Source: Streptomyces lavendofoliae (GTDB taxonomy: Bacteria; Actinomycetota; Actinomycetes; Streptomycetales; Streptomycetaceae). Taken from it: a stretch of 64,000 nt of DNA. Position 1 is the first letter of the stretch, and every line of letters starts with the position of its first letter. A model generated the notes under the pieces. It ran no database searches. It was not told the DNA's origin and saw only the letters and a list, made by a program, of their open reading frames with translations. The position numbers and the translations under genes were made by a program. Shown here piece by piece: positions 43,839 to 51,553 of this stretch. The stretch is taken from NCBI RefSeq assembly GCF_014649735.1, contig NZ_BMTP01000013.1, positions 62,001 to 126,000 on the forward strand, in the 5' to 3' direction.

Positions 43839-45125
43839 GTGAAGCGCAAGCTCATCGCGGCGATAGGCGTCGCGGGCATGATGGTCGGTATTGCCGCGTG
43901 TGGCTCGGACGACGGCAAGGGGGGCGGCGCCGACGCCGGTGGCGACAAGACCCTCACCGTATGGGTGATGGACGGCTCGGCTCCGGACGCCTGGATCAAG
44001 AACGTCAACAAGGAGTTCGAGGCCAAGCACAAGGGCGTCAAGGTCAAGGTCGAGATCCAGCAGTGGAACGGCATCCAGGAGAAGGTCACCACCGCCCTCT
44101 CCGAGGACACCCCGCCGGACGTCCTGGAGCTCGGTAACACCCAGACCGCCGGCTACGCCGCCACGGGCGGCCTCGCGGACCTCACCGAGGACAAGGCCAA
44201 GCTCGGCGCCGACGGCTGGAACAAGGGCATGCTCGCCTCCAACGAGCTGGACGGGAAGCTCTACTCCGCCCCCTGGTACGCCGCCAACCGCGTCGTCGTC
44301 TACGACAAGGCCGCCTTCAAGAAGGCCGGGGTCACCCCGCCGAAGACGCGCGCCGAGTGGATCGACGGCCTCAAGAAGCTCAAGGCGTCCGACGCCAAGA
44401 CCCAGCCCATCTACCTGCCCGGCCAGAGCTGGTACGTCTACGCCGGCTTCGTGTGGGACGAGGGCGGCGACCTCGCCGTCAAGGACGGCGACAAGTGGAA
44501 GGGCAACCTGTCCTCCCCGGAGGCCGTGGCCGCCATGAACTTCTACCAGGAGCTGCAGTCGTACTCGACCGCTCCGAAGGACAAGGACGAGGCCACCCCC
44601 CAGCAGTCCACCGACATCGTCCCCAAGGGCGGCGTCGCGTCCTGGATCGGTCTCGGCTGGGAGGCCGGCGGCGCGATCGACGCGATGAAGAAGGCCGGCA
44701 AGACCGCCGACTTCGGCTACTTCCCGATCCCGGGCAAGACCGCCGACAAGCCCGGATCCGTCTTCTTCGGCGGCTCGAACCTCGCGGTGTCCGAGCGCTC
44801 GCCCAACAAGGACCTCGCCAAGGAGTGGCTGGCCCTGGCCGCCGGCAAGGAGCACATGGCCAAGTACGCCGAGGCCACCCAGGGCGCGCTGCTCCCCAAC
44901 AACGACGCGGCGCAGTTCAAGCCCGCCGCCGGCTCGTTCGCGGAGGCCATGGCCAAGGCCGCGCCCGTCGGCAAGATCACCCCGGTCACCCCGGGCTGGG
45001 CGAACGTCGAGACCGCGCCCAACCCGATCAAGGACTACATGACCAAGGTGCTCAAGGGTGAGGACGCCAAGAAGGCCGGCGAGGCGGCCGACAAGGTGAT
45101 CACCGAGCGCGTCAACCAGCAGTAG
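43839..45125 (+). CDS. dasA: Chitooligosaccharide ABC transporter, binding lipoprotein DasA
   Basis: A 428-residue family 1 sugar-binding protein. A lipoprotein signal ends with the lipobox GIAAC (C21). The mature part has the usual two-lobe solute-binding features (TLTVWVMDGSAPDAW, DVLELGNTQTAGYAA, ASWIGLGWEAGG). In S. coelicolor DasA binds chitobiose and longer chitooligosaccharides. The GTG at 43839 follows GAGGAGG. The gap of 227 bases to dasB holds a strong hairpin. The ATPase (MsiK) is encoded elsewhere. Confidence 0.95.
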   Translation: MKRKLIAAIGVAGMMVGIAACGSDDGKGGGADAGGDKTLTVWVMDGSAPDAWIKNVNKEFEAKHKGVKVKVEIQQWNGIQEKVTTALSEDTPPDVLELGNTQTAGYAATGGLADLTEDKAKLGADGWNKGMLASNELDGKLYSAPWYAANRVVVYDKAAFKKAGVTPPKTRAEWIDGLKKLKASDAKTQPIYLPGQSWYVYAGFVWDEGGDLAVKDGDKWKGNLSSPEAVAAMNFYQELQSYSTAPKDKDEATPQQSTDIVPKGGVASWIGLGWEAGGAIDAMKKAGKTADFGYFPIPGKTADKPGSVFFGGSNLAVSERSPNKDLAKEWLALAAGKEHMAKYAEATQGALLPNNDAAQFKPAAGSFAEAMAKAAPVGKITPVTPGWANVETAPNPIKDYMTKVLKGEDAKKAGEAADKVITERVNQQ

Positions 45126-45268
45126 CCGAACAGCCGAGGCCGGCCGTCGGCGGGCGCCCCCGACGGGGCGGACCGCCGGGGTCGGCCCGCTGCGAGCGGC
45201 CCGCCGCCCGCCCCGCCGCCGCCCGGCCGACACCGGCCCGCGGGGCCGGCCGCGGCCGGCCACAGCCG

Positions 45269-45312
45269 CCCGGTGGGACGACCGTCGACTTCGTGCCGGT
45301 CGTCCCACCGGG
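45269..45312 (+). terminator. Strong hairpin between dasA and dasB
   Basis: Perfect 16-base arms (45269-45284, 45297-45312) with a 12-base loop. Because it lies inside the dasABC order it probably stabilises or partly ends dasA mRNA, giving more binding protein than permease. Confidence 0.75.
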
Positions 45313-45352
45313 CCCATGACCCGGTCAGCACAGAACCGCGAGGAAGAAGACC

Positions 45353-46375
45353 ATGACCGTGGACTCCCCGGGAGCGGTGAGCGCCGCTCCCCAGGACGCG
45401 CCCGGGAGCGCGGCAGGGACGCCGAAGACCCCGCCACCCCCGTCCGGCTCGAAGCACGTCCTCCAGCCTCCTCGCGGCAGACGCTCCCTGCCCCACGGGG
45501 TGCTGCCCTACCTGCTGGTCGCGCCCGCCATCCTGTCCATGGCGGTGCTGCTCCTCTACCCGCTGATCCGCAATGTGATCCTCTCCTTCCAGCAGGTCAA
45601 CCGGAAGGAACTGATCACCCGTAAGCCCGAGTGGATCGGCGTCGAGAACTACACGGAACTGCTGGGCGACTCCGCGTTCTGGACCGTGGTGCTCCGCAGC
45701 GTCGTCTTCACGGCCGCCAACGTCGTCCTCATCATGGTCATCGGCACCCTGGTCGGCCTGCTGCTCAACCGGCTCGGCAAGAAGATGCGGCTGGTCCTGT
45801 CGCTGTCGCTGATGCTCGCCTGGGCCATGCCCATCGTCGCCTCCGTCACCGTCTTCCGGTGGCTGTTCGACGAGCAGTTCGGCGTCGTCAACTGGCTGAT
45901 GCGCTCGCTCGGCTTCTCCGGCTACGAGCAGCACAACTGGTTCGAGACCGGCTTCTCCACCCTCGTCATCGTCACCGTCCTGGTGGTCTGGGGCTCGATC
46001 CCCTTCGTCGCGCTCAACATGTACGCCGGTCTCACCACCGTCGGCACCGAGCTGTACGAGGCGGCCAGGATGGACGGCGCGAACGGCTGGCGGACCTTCT
46101 GGTCCGTGGTCTTCCCCAACCTGCGGTCCTTCTTCCTGATCACCACGTTCCTGGAGATCATTTGGGTCTTCAAGGTCTTCGCCCAGGTGTACGCCATGAA
46201 CTTCGGCGGCCCCGACCGCTCGTCCGAGACCCTCCCCGTCTTCGCCTACATCGAGGGCCAGGGCCAGGCCCACTACGGCCTCGCCGCCGCCATCTCCGTG
46301 CTGACCATCGCGATGCTGATCGCGGCCATGTCCTTCTACTTCCGCCTGATCCTGAAGCAGGAGGAGGAGCAGTGA
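45353..46375 (+). CDS. dasB: Chitooligosaccharide ABC transporter permease DasB
   Basis: A 340-residue MalF-type inner-membrane permease with six helices after a cytoplasmic Pro-rich N terminus of about 45 residues. The EAA loop that contacts the ATPase is ELYEAARMDGANGWRTFWSVVFP-like (E-A-A then G-A-N-G). The ATG at 45353 follows GAGGAAGAAG. Its stop overlaps the dasC start (GTGA). Confidence 0.93.
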   Translation: MTVDSPGAVSAAPQDAPGSAAGTPKTPPPPSGSKHVLQPPRGRRSLPHGVLPYLLVAPAILSMAVLLLYPLIRNVILSFQQVNRKELITRKPEWIGVENYTELLGDSAFWTVVLRSVVFTAANVVLIMVIGTLVGLLLNRLGKKMRLVLSLSLMLAWAMPIVASVTVFRWLFDEQFGVVNWLMRSLGFSGYEQHNWFETGFSTLVIVTVLVVWGSIPFVALNMYAGLTTVGTELYEAARMDGANGWRTFWSVVFPNLRSFFLITTFLEIIWVFKVFAQVYAMNFGGPDRSSETLPVFAYIEGQGQAHYGLAAAISVLTIAMLIAAMSFYFRLILKQEEEQ

Positions 46376-47250
46376 GCACCACCGCCACCACCCCCGCCCC
46401 GGCCCCGCAGGTCCTCCGCCGGAGGAAGCCGCTGCGCCCCGGGACGGTCGCCAAGAACCTCGCCGCCCTCGTCCTCGCCGTGGTGTTCGTCTTCCCCGTC
46501 TACTGGATGTTCAGCTCCTCGCTGAAGCCGCAGTCGGAGATCCTCACCAAGGACCCGGTGTTCCTCTTCACGCCGACGTTCGAGAACTACCCGACCGCCA
46601 CGGGCGTCGACCTGTTCTGGACGTACGTGGGCAACAGCCTCACCGTCACCGTCGGCGCGGTGCTCCTCGCCCTGGTCGTCGCCCTGGCGGCGAGCTTCGC
46701 CATCGCCCGGATGAGGTTCCGCGGCCGCAAGGGCCTGGTCCTCGGCGTGATGATGGCGCAGATGGCCCCCTGGGAGGTCATGGTCATCGTGATGTACATG
46801 ATCGCCCGGGACGGCGACATGCTGAACAGCATCCCGCTGCTGACCGCCATCTACTTCGTGATGGTGCTGCCCTTCACCATCTGGACCCTGCGCGGCTTCA
46901 TCGCCGCCGTCCCGGTGGAGCTGGAGGAGGCCGCCCAGATCGACGGCTGCACCCGCGGCCAGGCCTTCCGCAAGGTGATCTTCCCGCTGCTCGCGCCCGG
47001 TCTGATGTCGACCTCGCTCTTCGGCTTCATCACCGCCTGGAACGAGTTCGCCATGGTCCTGATCCTCAACAAGGACAAGACCGCGCAGACCCTGCCCCTG
47101 TGGCTGACACAGTTCCAGACGGCCTTCGGCAGCGACTGGGGCGCCACCATGGCCGCCTCCTCGCTCTTCGCGCTGCCCGTCCTCATCGTGTTCCTCTTCC
47201 TCCAGCGCCGGGCCGTCGGCGGCATGACCGCCGGCGCAGTGAAGGGATAA
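46372..47250 (+). CDS. dasC: Chitooligosaccharide ABC transporter permease DasC
   Basis: A 292-residue MalG-type permease with six predicted membrane helices. The EAA loop is ELEEAAQIDGCTRGQAFRKV. The GTG at 46372 overlaps the dasB stop by four bases, so both permeases are made in step. DasB and DasC form the heterodimeric channel for DasA-delivered sugars. Confidence 0.93.
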   Translation: MSTTATTPAPAPQVLRRRKPLRPGTVAKNLAALVLAVVFVFPVYWMFSSSLKPQSEILTKDPVFLFTPTFENYPTATGVDLFWTYVGNSLTVTVGAVLLALVVALAASFAIARMRFRGRKGLVLGVMMAQMAPWEVMVIVMYMIARDGDMLNSIPLLTAIYFVMVLPFTIWTLRGFIAAVPVELEEAAQIDGCTRGQAFRKVIFPLLAPGLMSTSLFGFITAWNEFAMVLILNKDKTAQTLPLWLTQFQTAFGSDWGATMAASSLFALPVLIVFLFLQRRAVGGMTAGAVKG

Positions 47251-47258
47251 CGGCACCC

Positions 47259-48800
47259 ATGACGACCCTCGTACGCGGCGCCTCCCCGACCCTCGTCAGG
47301 GACGCGCTCACCGTCCTCCAGCCCGGCTTCACCGGCACCACGCCGCCCGACTGGCTGCTGCGGCGCATCGGCGAAGGGCTCTCCTCCGTCGGCCTGTTCG
47401 GGCGCAACATCGCCTCGGCCGGCCAGCTGGCGGCGCTGACCGCCCGGCTGCGCGCCGAGCGGGAGGACGTCCTCGTGGCCATCGACGAGGAGGGCGGCGA
47501 CGTCACCCGCCTGGAGGCGCGCACCGGCTCCTCCTTCCCCGGCAACCTCGCCCTGGGCACGGTCGACGACACCGGACTGACCCGGGAGGTGGCCGCGGAG
47601 CTCGGCCGCCGGCTCGCCGCGTGCGGCGTCGACTTCAACTGGGCGCCGTCCGCGGACGTCAACTCCGACCCGGCCAACCCCGTCATCGGCGTACGGTCCT
47701 TCGGCGCCGACCCGTGGCTGGCCGCCCGCCACACCGTGGCGTACATCGAGGGCCTGCAGTCCGTCGGGGTCGTCGCGTGCACCAAGCACTTCCCCGGGCA
47801 CGGCGACACCAACGTCGACTCGCACCTGGCGATGCCCCGCATCGACGTGGACCTCGCCACACTGCACGCCCGTGAGCTGGTGCCGTTCCGCGCCGCCATC
47901 GAGGCCGGCTCCAAGTCGGTGATGAGCGCGCACATCCTGCTCCCCGCGCTCGACCCGGACCGCCCGGCGACCCTGAGCCCGCGCATCCTCACCGGCCTGC
48001 TGCGCCAGGAGTTGGGCTACGAGGGCCTGATCGTCACCGATGGCATGGAGATGCAGGCCATCGCCTCGACGTACGGCATCGAGCGCGGCTCCGTCCTCGC
48101 GCTGGCGGCGGGCGCCGACGCCATCTGCGTCGGTGGCGGCCTGGCGGACGAGGAGATCGTCCTGCGCCTGCGCGACGCGCTGGTCGACGCGGTACGGACC
48201 GGCGAGCTGCCCGAGGAGCGGCTGGCCGACGCGGCGGCCCGGGTGCGGGCGCTCGCGTCGTGGACCCGGGCGCACCGGGCCGGCGGGGCGGCGGCGGTGC
48301 CGGGCGCGGCTTCGGAGGCGGGGCTCGCCCCGCAGCCACGAGGAGGGGCCGCGCCCGGCACCGGCATCGGCCTGGTGGCCGCGCGCCGCGCGCTGCGCGT
48401 CACCGGGGAGGGCGAGCCGCTCACCGCGCCCGCCTACGTCGCCGCCTTCGCCCCGGCGACCAACATCGCCGTCGGTGACGAGACCCCGTGGGGCGTCGGG
48501 GCCGAGCTGGCGCGCCTGATGCCGGGCACCCTTTCCGGGACGTACGCCTCCGACGCGGCCGTGGAGCGGGTGCTGCGGGACGCGGGGGAGCGGCGGATCG
48601 TCGCGGTCGTCCGGGACACGCACCGCCACCCGTGGATGGCGGGCGCGCTGGACGGCCTGCTGGCGGCCCGCCCCGACACGGTGGTCGTCGAGATGGGCGT
48701 GAACCAGGCCCCCGCCCGGGGGGCGCTGCACGTCGCCACGCACGGGGCGGCGCGGGTGTGCGGGATCGCGGCGGCGGAGGTCGTCGTGGGCGCGGTCTGA
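47259..48800 (+). CDS. dasD: Family 3 beta-N-acetylglucosaminidase DasD
   Basis: A 513-residue glycoside hydrolase family 3 enzyme without a signal peptide, so cytoplasmic. The NagZ-type histidine loop KHFPGHGDTNVDSH and the nucleophile region VTDGMEM are intact. The C-terminal domain (about 350-513) is larger than in NagZ and matches the DasD type. It would split imported chitooligosaccharides into GlcNAc. It starts 8 bases after dasC, so it belongs to the operon. A 19-base hairpin ends it. Confidence 0.9.
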   Translation: MTTLVRGASPTLVRDALTVLQPGFTGTTPPDWLLRRIGEGLSSVGLFGRNIASAGQLAALTARLRAEREDVLVAIDEEGGDVTRLEARTGSSFPGNLALGTVDDTGLTREVAAELGRRLAACGVDFNWAPSADVNSDPANPVIGVRSFGADPWLAARHTVAYIEGLQSVGVVACTKHFPGHGDTNVDSHLAMPRIDVDLATLHARELVPFRAAIEAGSKSVMSAHILLPALDPDRPATLSPRILTGLLRQELGYEGLIVTDGMEMQAIASTYGIERGSVLALAAGADAICVGGGLADEEIVLRLRDALVDAVRTGELPEERLADAAARVRALASWTRAHRAGGAAAVPGAASEAGLAPQPRGGAAPGTGIGLVAARRALRVTGEGEPLTAPAYVAAFAPATNIAVGDETPWGVGAELARLMPGTLSGTYASDAAVERVLRDAGERRIVAVVRDTHRHPWMAGALDGLLAARPDTVVVEMGVNQAPARGALHVATHGAARVCGIAAAEVVVGAV

Positions 48801-48810
48801 GCGGGCGTAC

Positions 48811-48853
48811 GCGAAGGGGCCCGGTTCCGGAAGACGGAACCGGGCCCCTTCGC
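48811..48853. terminator. Bidirectional terminator between dasD and nagB
   Basis: Perfect 19-base arms (48811-48829 and 48835-48853) with loop GAAGA lie between the convergent dasD and nagB genes. Confidence 0.9.
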
Positions 48854-48913
48854 CGTGCCGGGACCCGCGCGGTGCGGGGGCCCCGCGCCGGACCCCCGCG
48901 CCGGGGCCGGGCC

Positions 48914-49699
48914 CTACAGCCCCTGCCAGGCGGGCTTGTTGGCGTAGGTGTGGCGGAAGTAGTCGGCGAGCTTCAGCTTGGAGGCGGCGGCCTCGTCGAC
49001 GACCACCGTGGCGTGCGGGTGCAGCTGGAGCGCGGAGGCCGGCACGAGGGCGGCGACCGGACCCTCGACGGTCTGCGCCACCGCCTCGGCCTTGCCCTCG
49101 CCGGTGGCGAGGAGGACCAGGTGGCGGGCTTCCAGGATGGTGCCGATGCCCTGGGTGATCACGTGGTGGGGCACCTGGTCGATGTCCCCGCCGAAGAACC
49201 GCGCGTTGTCGACGCGGGTCTGCTCGGTCAGCGTCTTGATGCGGGTGCGCGAGGCGAGCGAGGAGCACGGTTCGTTGAAGCCGATGTGCCCGTCGGTGCC
49301 GATGCCGAGGATCTGGAGGTCCACGCCGCCCGCCTCGGCAAGCGCCGCGTCGTACGCCTCGCACGCCGCCTGGACGTCCTCGGCGGAGCCGTCGGGGCCC
49401 AGGAAGGCGTCGGGGCGGAGCCCCAGCGGCTCGACGACCTGGCGCAGCACGGTGGACCGGTACGACTCGGGGTGCCCGGCGGGCAGCCCGACGTACTCGT
49501 CCAGCTGGGCGATCCGGGCGCGGGAGACATCCACGTCGCCCGCGGCGACCCTGGCGGTCAGCGCTTCGTAGATGGGCAGCGGGGTGGAGCCGGTGGCCAC
49601 GCCGAGCAGCGCGTCGGGCTTGCGGCGGAGAAGGCCGGCGATGCCCTCGGCGATGAGCTCGCCGCCTGCCTTGGCGTCCTGGACGATGACAACTTCCAC
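48914..49699 (-). CDS. nagB: Glucosamine-6-phosphate deaminase
   Basis: A 261-residue NagB converting glucosamine-6-phosphate to fructose-6-phosphate and ammonia. Typical motifs are GVATGSTPLPIYEAL, LDEYVGLPAGHPESY and GIGTDGHIGFNEPCSS (catalytic Asp-His-Glu set). I use the GTG at 49699 (VEVVIVQDA), which gives the length of the S. coelicolor enzyme. An ATG at 49726 would add nine residues but would begin only two bases from the DasR site. A dre site upstream makes it a DasR target. Confidence 0.92.
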   Translation of the reverse strand: MEVVIVQDAKAGGELIAEGIAGLLRRKPDALLGVATGSTPLPIYEALTARVAAGDVDVSRARIAQLDEYVGLPAGHPESYRSTVLRQVVEPLGLRPDAFLGPDGSAEDVQAACEAYDAALAEAGGVDLQILGIGTDGHIGFNEPCSSLASRTRIKTLTEQTRVDNARFFGGDIDQVPHHVITQGIGTILEARHLVLLATGEGKAEAVAQTVEGPVAALVPASALQLHPHATVVVDEAAASKLKLADYFRHTYANKPAWQGL

Positions 49700-49727
49700 G
49701 CTGGGCCTGCCGATCTCAGAGAACATG

Positions 49728-49743
49728 TGTGGTATAGACCAAT
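49728..49743. promoter_or_regulatory. DasR site between nagB and the SIS gene
   Basis: On the minus strand ATTGGTCTATACCACA matches the dre consensus. It lies 28 bases upstream of nagB and about 60 upstream of the SIS-domain gene, so it can serve both divergent promoters. Confidence 0.8.
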
Positions 49744-49802
49744 CTAGCAGAATGGCCCCGCCGACTGGCGGGTTCTCCGGCGCCCGTGCTCGACTGGAGC
49801 AC

Positions 49803-50852
49803 ATGAGCGATCGGCCGGGCCGGATCATGTCGGGCGAGATGGCGGAGCAGCCCCGGGTGCTGCGCCGCGTCCTGGAACAGGGCGCGCCCGCGATCGGCGC
49901 CGTCGCGCGGGCCGTCGCCGCCCGCCGGCCCCGCTTCGTCCTGCTCACGGCGCGCGGCACGTCCGACAACGCCGCCCTGTACGCCAAGTACCTGCTGGAG
50001 ATCCGGCTCGGTCTGCCCTGCGGGCTGACGTCCATGTCGACCACGACGGCCTACGGGGCGAAGCCGGACCTGACCGACGTCCTGGTCGTCACGGTCAGCC
50101 AGTCCGGCGGTTCGCCCGACCTCGTCGCCTCCACCGAGGCCGCCCGCGAGGCGGGGGCGGTCACCCTCGCCGTCACCAACAACGCGGACTCGCCGCTCGC
50201 GGCGGTGTCCGAGCACCACATCGACATCCTCGCCGGTCCCGAGAAGGCCCTGCCCGCGACCAAGACGTACACCGCCTCGCTGCTCGCCCTGTACCTGTTC
50301 GTCGAGGGCCTGCGCGGCGACGGCGGCGGCACCGCCGCCCGCGCCGTACCCGACCTGGCGGCCGAGGTCCTCGACCGCCGCCCGGAGGTCCGCGCCCTGG
50401 CCGGCCGCTACCGCTTCGCCGAGCGCATGGTGATCACCTCGCGCGGCTACGGCTATCCCACGGCCAAGGAAGCCGCGCTGAAGATGATGGAGACCAGCTA
50501 CATCCCCGCCCTCGCCTATTCGGGGGCGGACCTGCTGCACGGCCCGCTCGCCATGGTGGACAACATCTCGCCGGTCATCGCGGTCGTCCCCGACGGCAGG
50601 GGCGGCACCGCGCTCCAGCCCGTCCTCGACCGCCTGCGCGGCCGGGGCGCGGACCTCGTGGTGATCGGTCCGCGTCCCCAGGTCGAGGCCGCGTCCGCCG
50701 GTTTCGTCCTGCCCACCGAGGGCCTCCCGGAGGAGCTCCAGCCGATCCTGGAGATCCTGCCGCTCCAGCTCCTCGCCCATGAGGTCACCATCGCCCGCGG
50801 CCAGGACCCCGACGCCCCCCGCGCCCTCGCCAAGGTCACCGAGACGCGCTGA
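49803..50852 (+). CDS. SIS-domain sugar-phosphate isomerase, GlmS/AgaS-like
   Basis: A 349-residue protein with two SIS sugar-isomerase domains (about 30-170 and 190-335) and no glutaminase domain. Key segments are TARGTSDNAALYAKYL, SQSGGSPDL and the C-terminal LPLQLLAHEVTIARGQDPDAPR, the same as the isomerase half of glucosamine synthase (GlmS). Without a glutaminase domain it more likely works in the catabolic direction on amino-sugar phosphates. The ATG at 49803 is used. Its position in the DasR-controlled cluster supports a GlcNAc role. Confidence 0.85.
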   Translation: MSDRPGRIMSGEMAEQPRVLRRVLEQGAPAIGAVARAVAARRPRFVLLTARGTSDNAALYAKYLLEIRLGLPCGLTSMSTTTAYGAKPDLTDVLVVTVSQSGGSPDLVASTEAAREAGAVTLAVTNNADSPLAAVSEHHIDILAGPEKALPATKTYTASLLALYLFVEGLRGDGGGTAARAVPDLAAEVLDRRPEVRALAGRYRFAERMVITSRGYGYPTAKEAALKMMETSYIPALAYSGADLLHGPLAMVDNISPVIAVVPDGRGGTALQPVLDRLRGRGADLVVIGPRPQVEAASAGFVLPTEGLPEELQPILEILPLQLLAHEVTIARGQDPDAPRALAKVTETR

Positions 50853-50864
50853 CCACCGCCCCGC

Positions 50865-51150
50865 CTACGGCAAGGAGCCGTTCGTCGCGTCGATCCAGCG
50901 CCCGTCACCGCTCGCGCGCCGTCGGACGCCAGGGACACCACGTCCGCGATGTCCGACGGGGTGCCCACCTTCCCCAGCGCGGAGAACGCCTCCGCCCGCG
51001 CCCATGCCTCGTCGCTCCCGCGCAGCCAGCCCGCGCGTTGATGTCCGTGCCGACGATGCCGGGCGCCACGGTGTTGACGGTGATGCCCCGGGATCCGAGC
51101 ACCTTCTGGAGGTAGGACGTGAACAGGTCCAGCGCGCCCTTGCGTGTCCC
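50865..51150 (-). pseudogene. Short-chain dehydrogenase/reductase remnant
   Basis: Minus-strand reading gives SDR pieces in three frames. KGALDLFTSYLQKVLGSRG and TVNTVAPGIVGTDI are followed by WLRGSDEAWARAEAFSALGK and GTPSDIADVVSLASDGARAV in another frame, then DGRWIDATNGSLP before a stop at 50865. The nucleotide-binding N-terminal half is missing; the remnant begins at the catalytic Lys region, near 51150. At least two frameshifts are needed, so it is not functional. Beside it on the plus strand (51150-51251) is an open C-terminal scrap (REELEAVAEAAMRAW) that I cannot assign. Confidence 0.8.
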
Positions 51151-51274
51151 AGCAGGCGCGCGACGGCGCGATCAGGGAGGAGCTGGAGGCGGTGGCCGAA
51201 GCGGCCATGCGGGCGTGGCCCGGGTCCCGGGCGGCGGCACCCGCCCCCTGACGCACCCGCGGGCCGCGGCGCCA

Positions 51275-51432
51275 GGACGGGACCCTCAACCCGTCCGGCA
51301 CCGCAGCCCGGAGTTTGCCCGGCCGTCGGGTGTGCGGTCCCGCGGCCGTGGGGAGGACTCGGCGCAGTCAGGGCAGAGAGCGCCGGGTACCTCGATCCGC
51401 CCTCCTGTGCGGGGAGGGCGGAGGCTTCACTT
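51275..51432 (-). ncRNA. Probable small RNA, scr5239-like
   Basis: The region upstream of the PdtaS-like kinase gene on the minus strand can form a chain of hairpins: 51397-51405 with 51413-51421 (9 pairs), 51360-51365 with 51380-51385 (6 pairs) and 51275-51281 with 51290-51296 (7 pairs). Two loops carry C-rich CCTCCCC-type segments. A possible promoter (TGGACA, 18-base spacer, CACAAT) lies just upstream with a DasR-like site between its boxes. From memory, S. coelicolor encodes the 159-base sRNA scr5239 at this position and it is linked to DasR. Strand and ends here are inferred, not observed. Confidence 0.5.
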
Positions 51433-51439
51433 GTGGCAT

Positions 51440-51469
51440 TGTGGACTAGACCAATCTGGTCTGTCCATC
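51440..51469. promoter_or_regulatory. Double DasR-like operator upstream of the sRNA and kinase gene
   Basis: TGTGGACTAGACCAAT (51440-51455) matches dre on the minus strand with one core mismatch. CTGGTCTGTCCAT (51456-51468) is a weaker second copy. Together TGGACTAGACCA and TGGTCTGTCCA form an inverted repeat with a one-base bulge, about 85 bases upstream of the kinase start. Confidence 0.65.
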
Positions 51470-51553
51470 GGTCTGCGATCGATAATCCATCGCCCATACT
51501 CCCTCACCCACCGGCAGAACACCAGGTGCGGGAGCGCGGGTACGCTCGCACCT

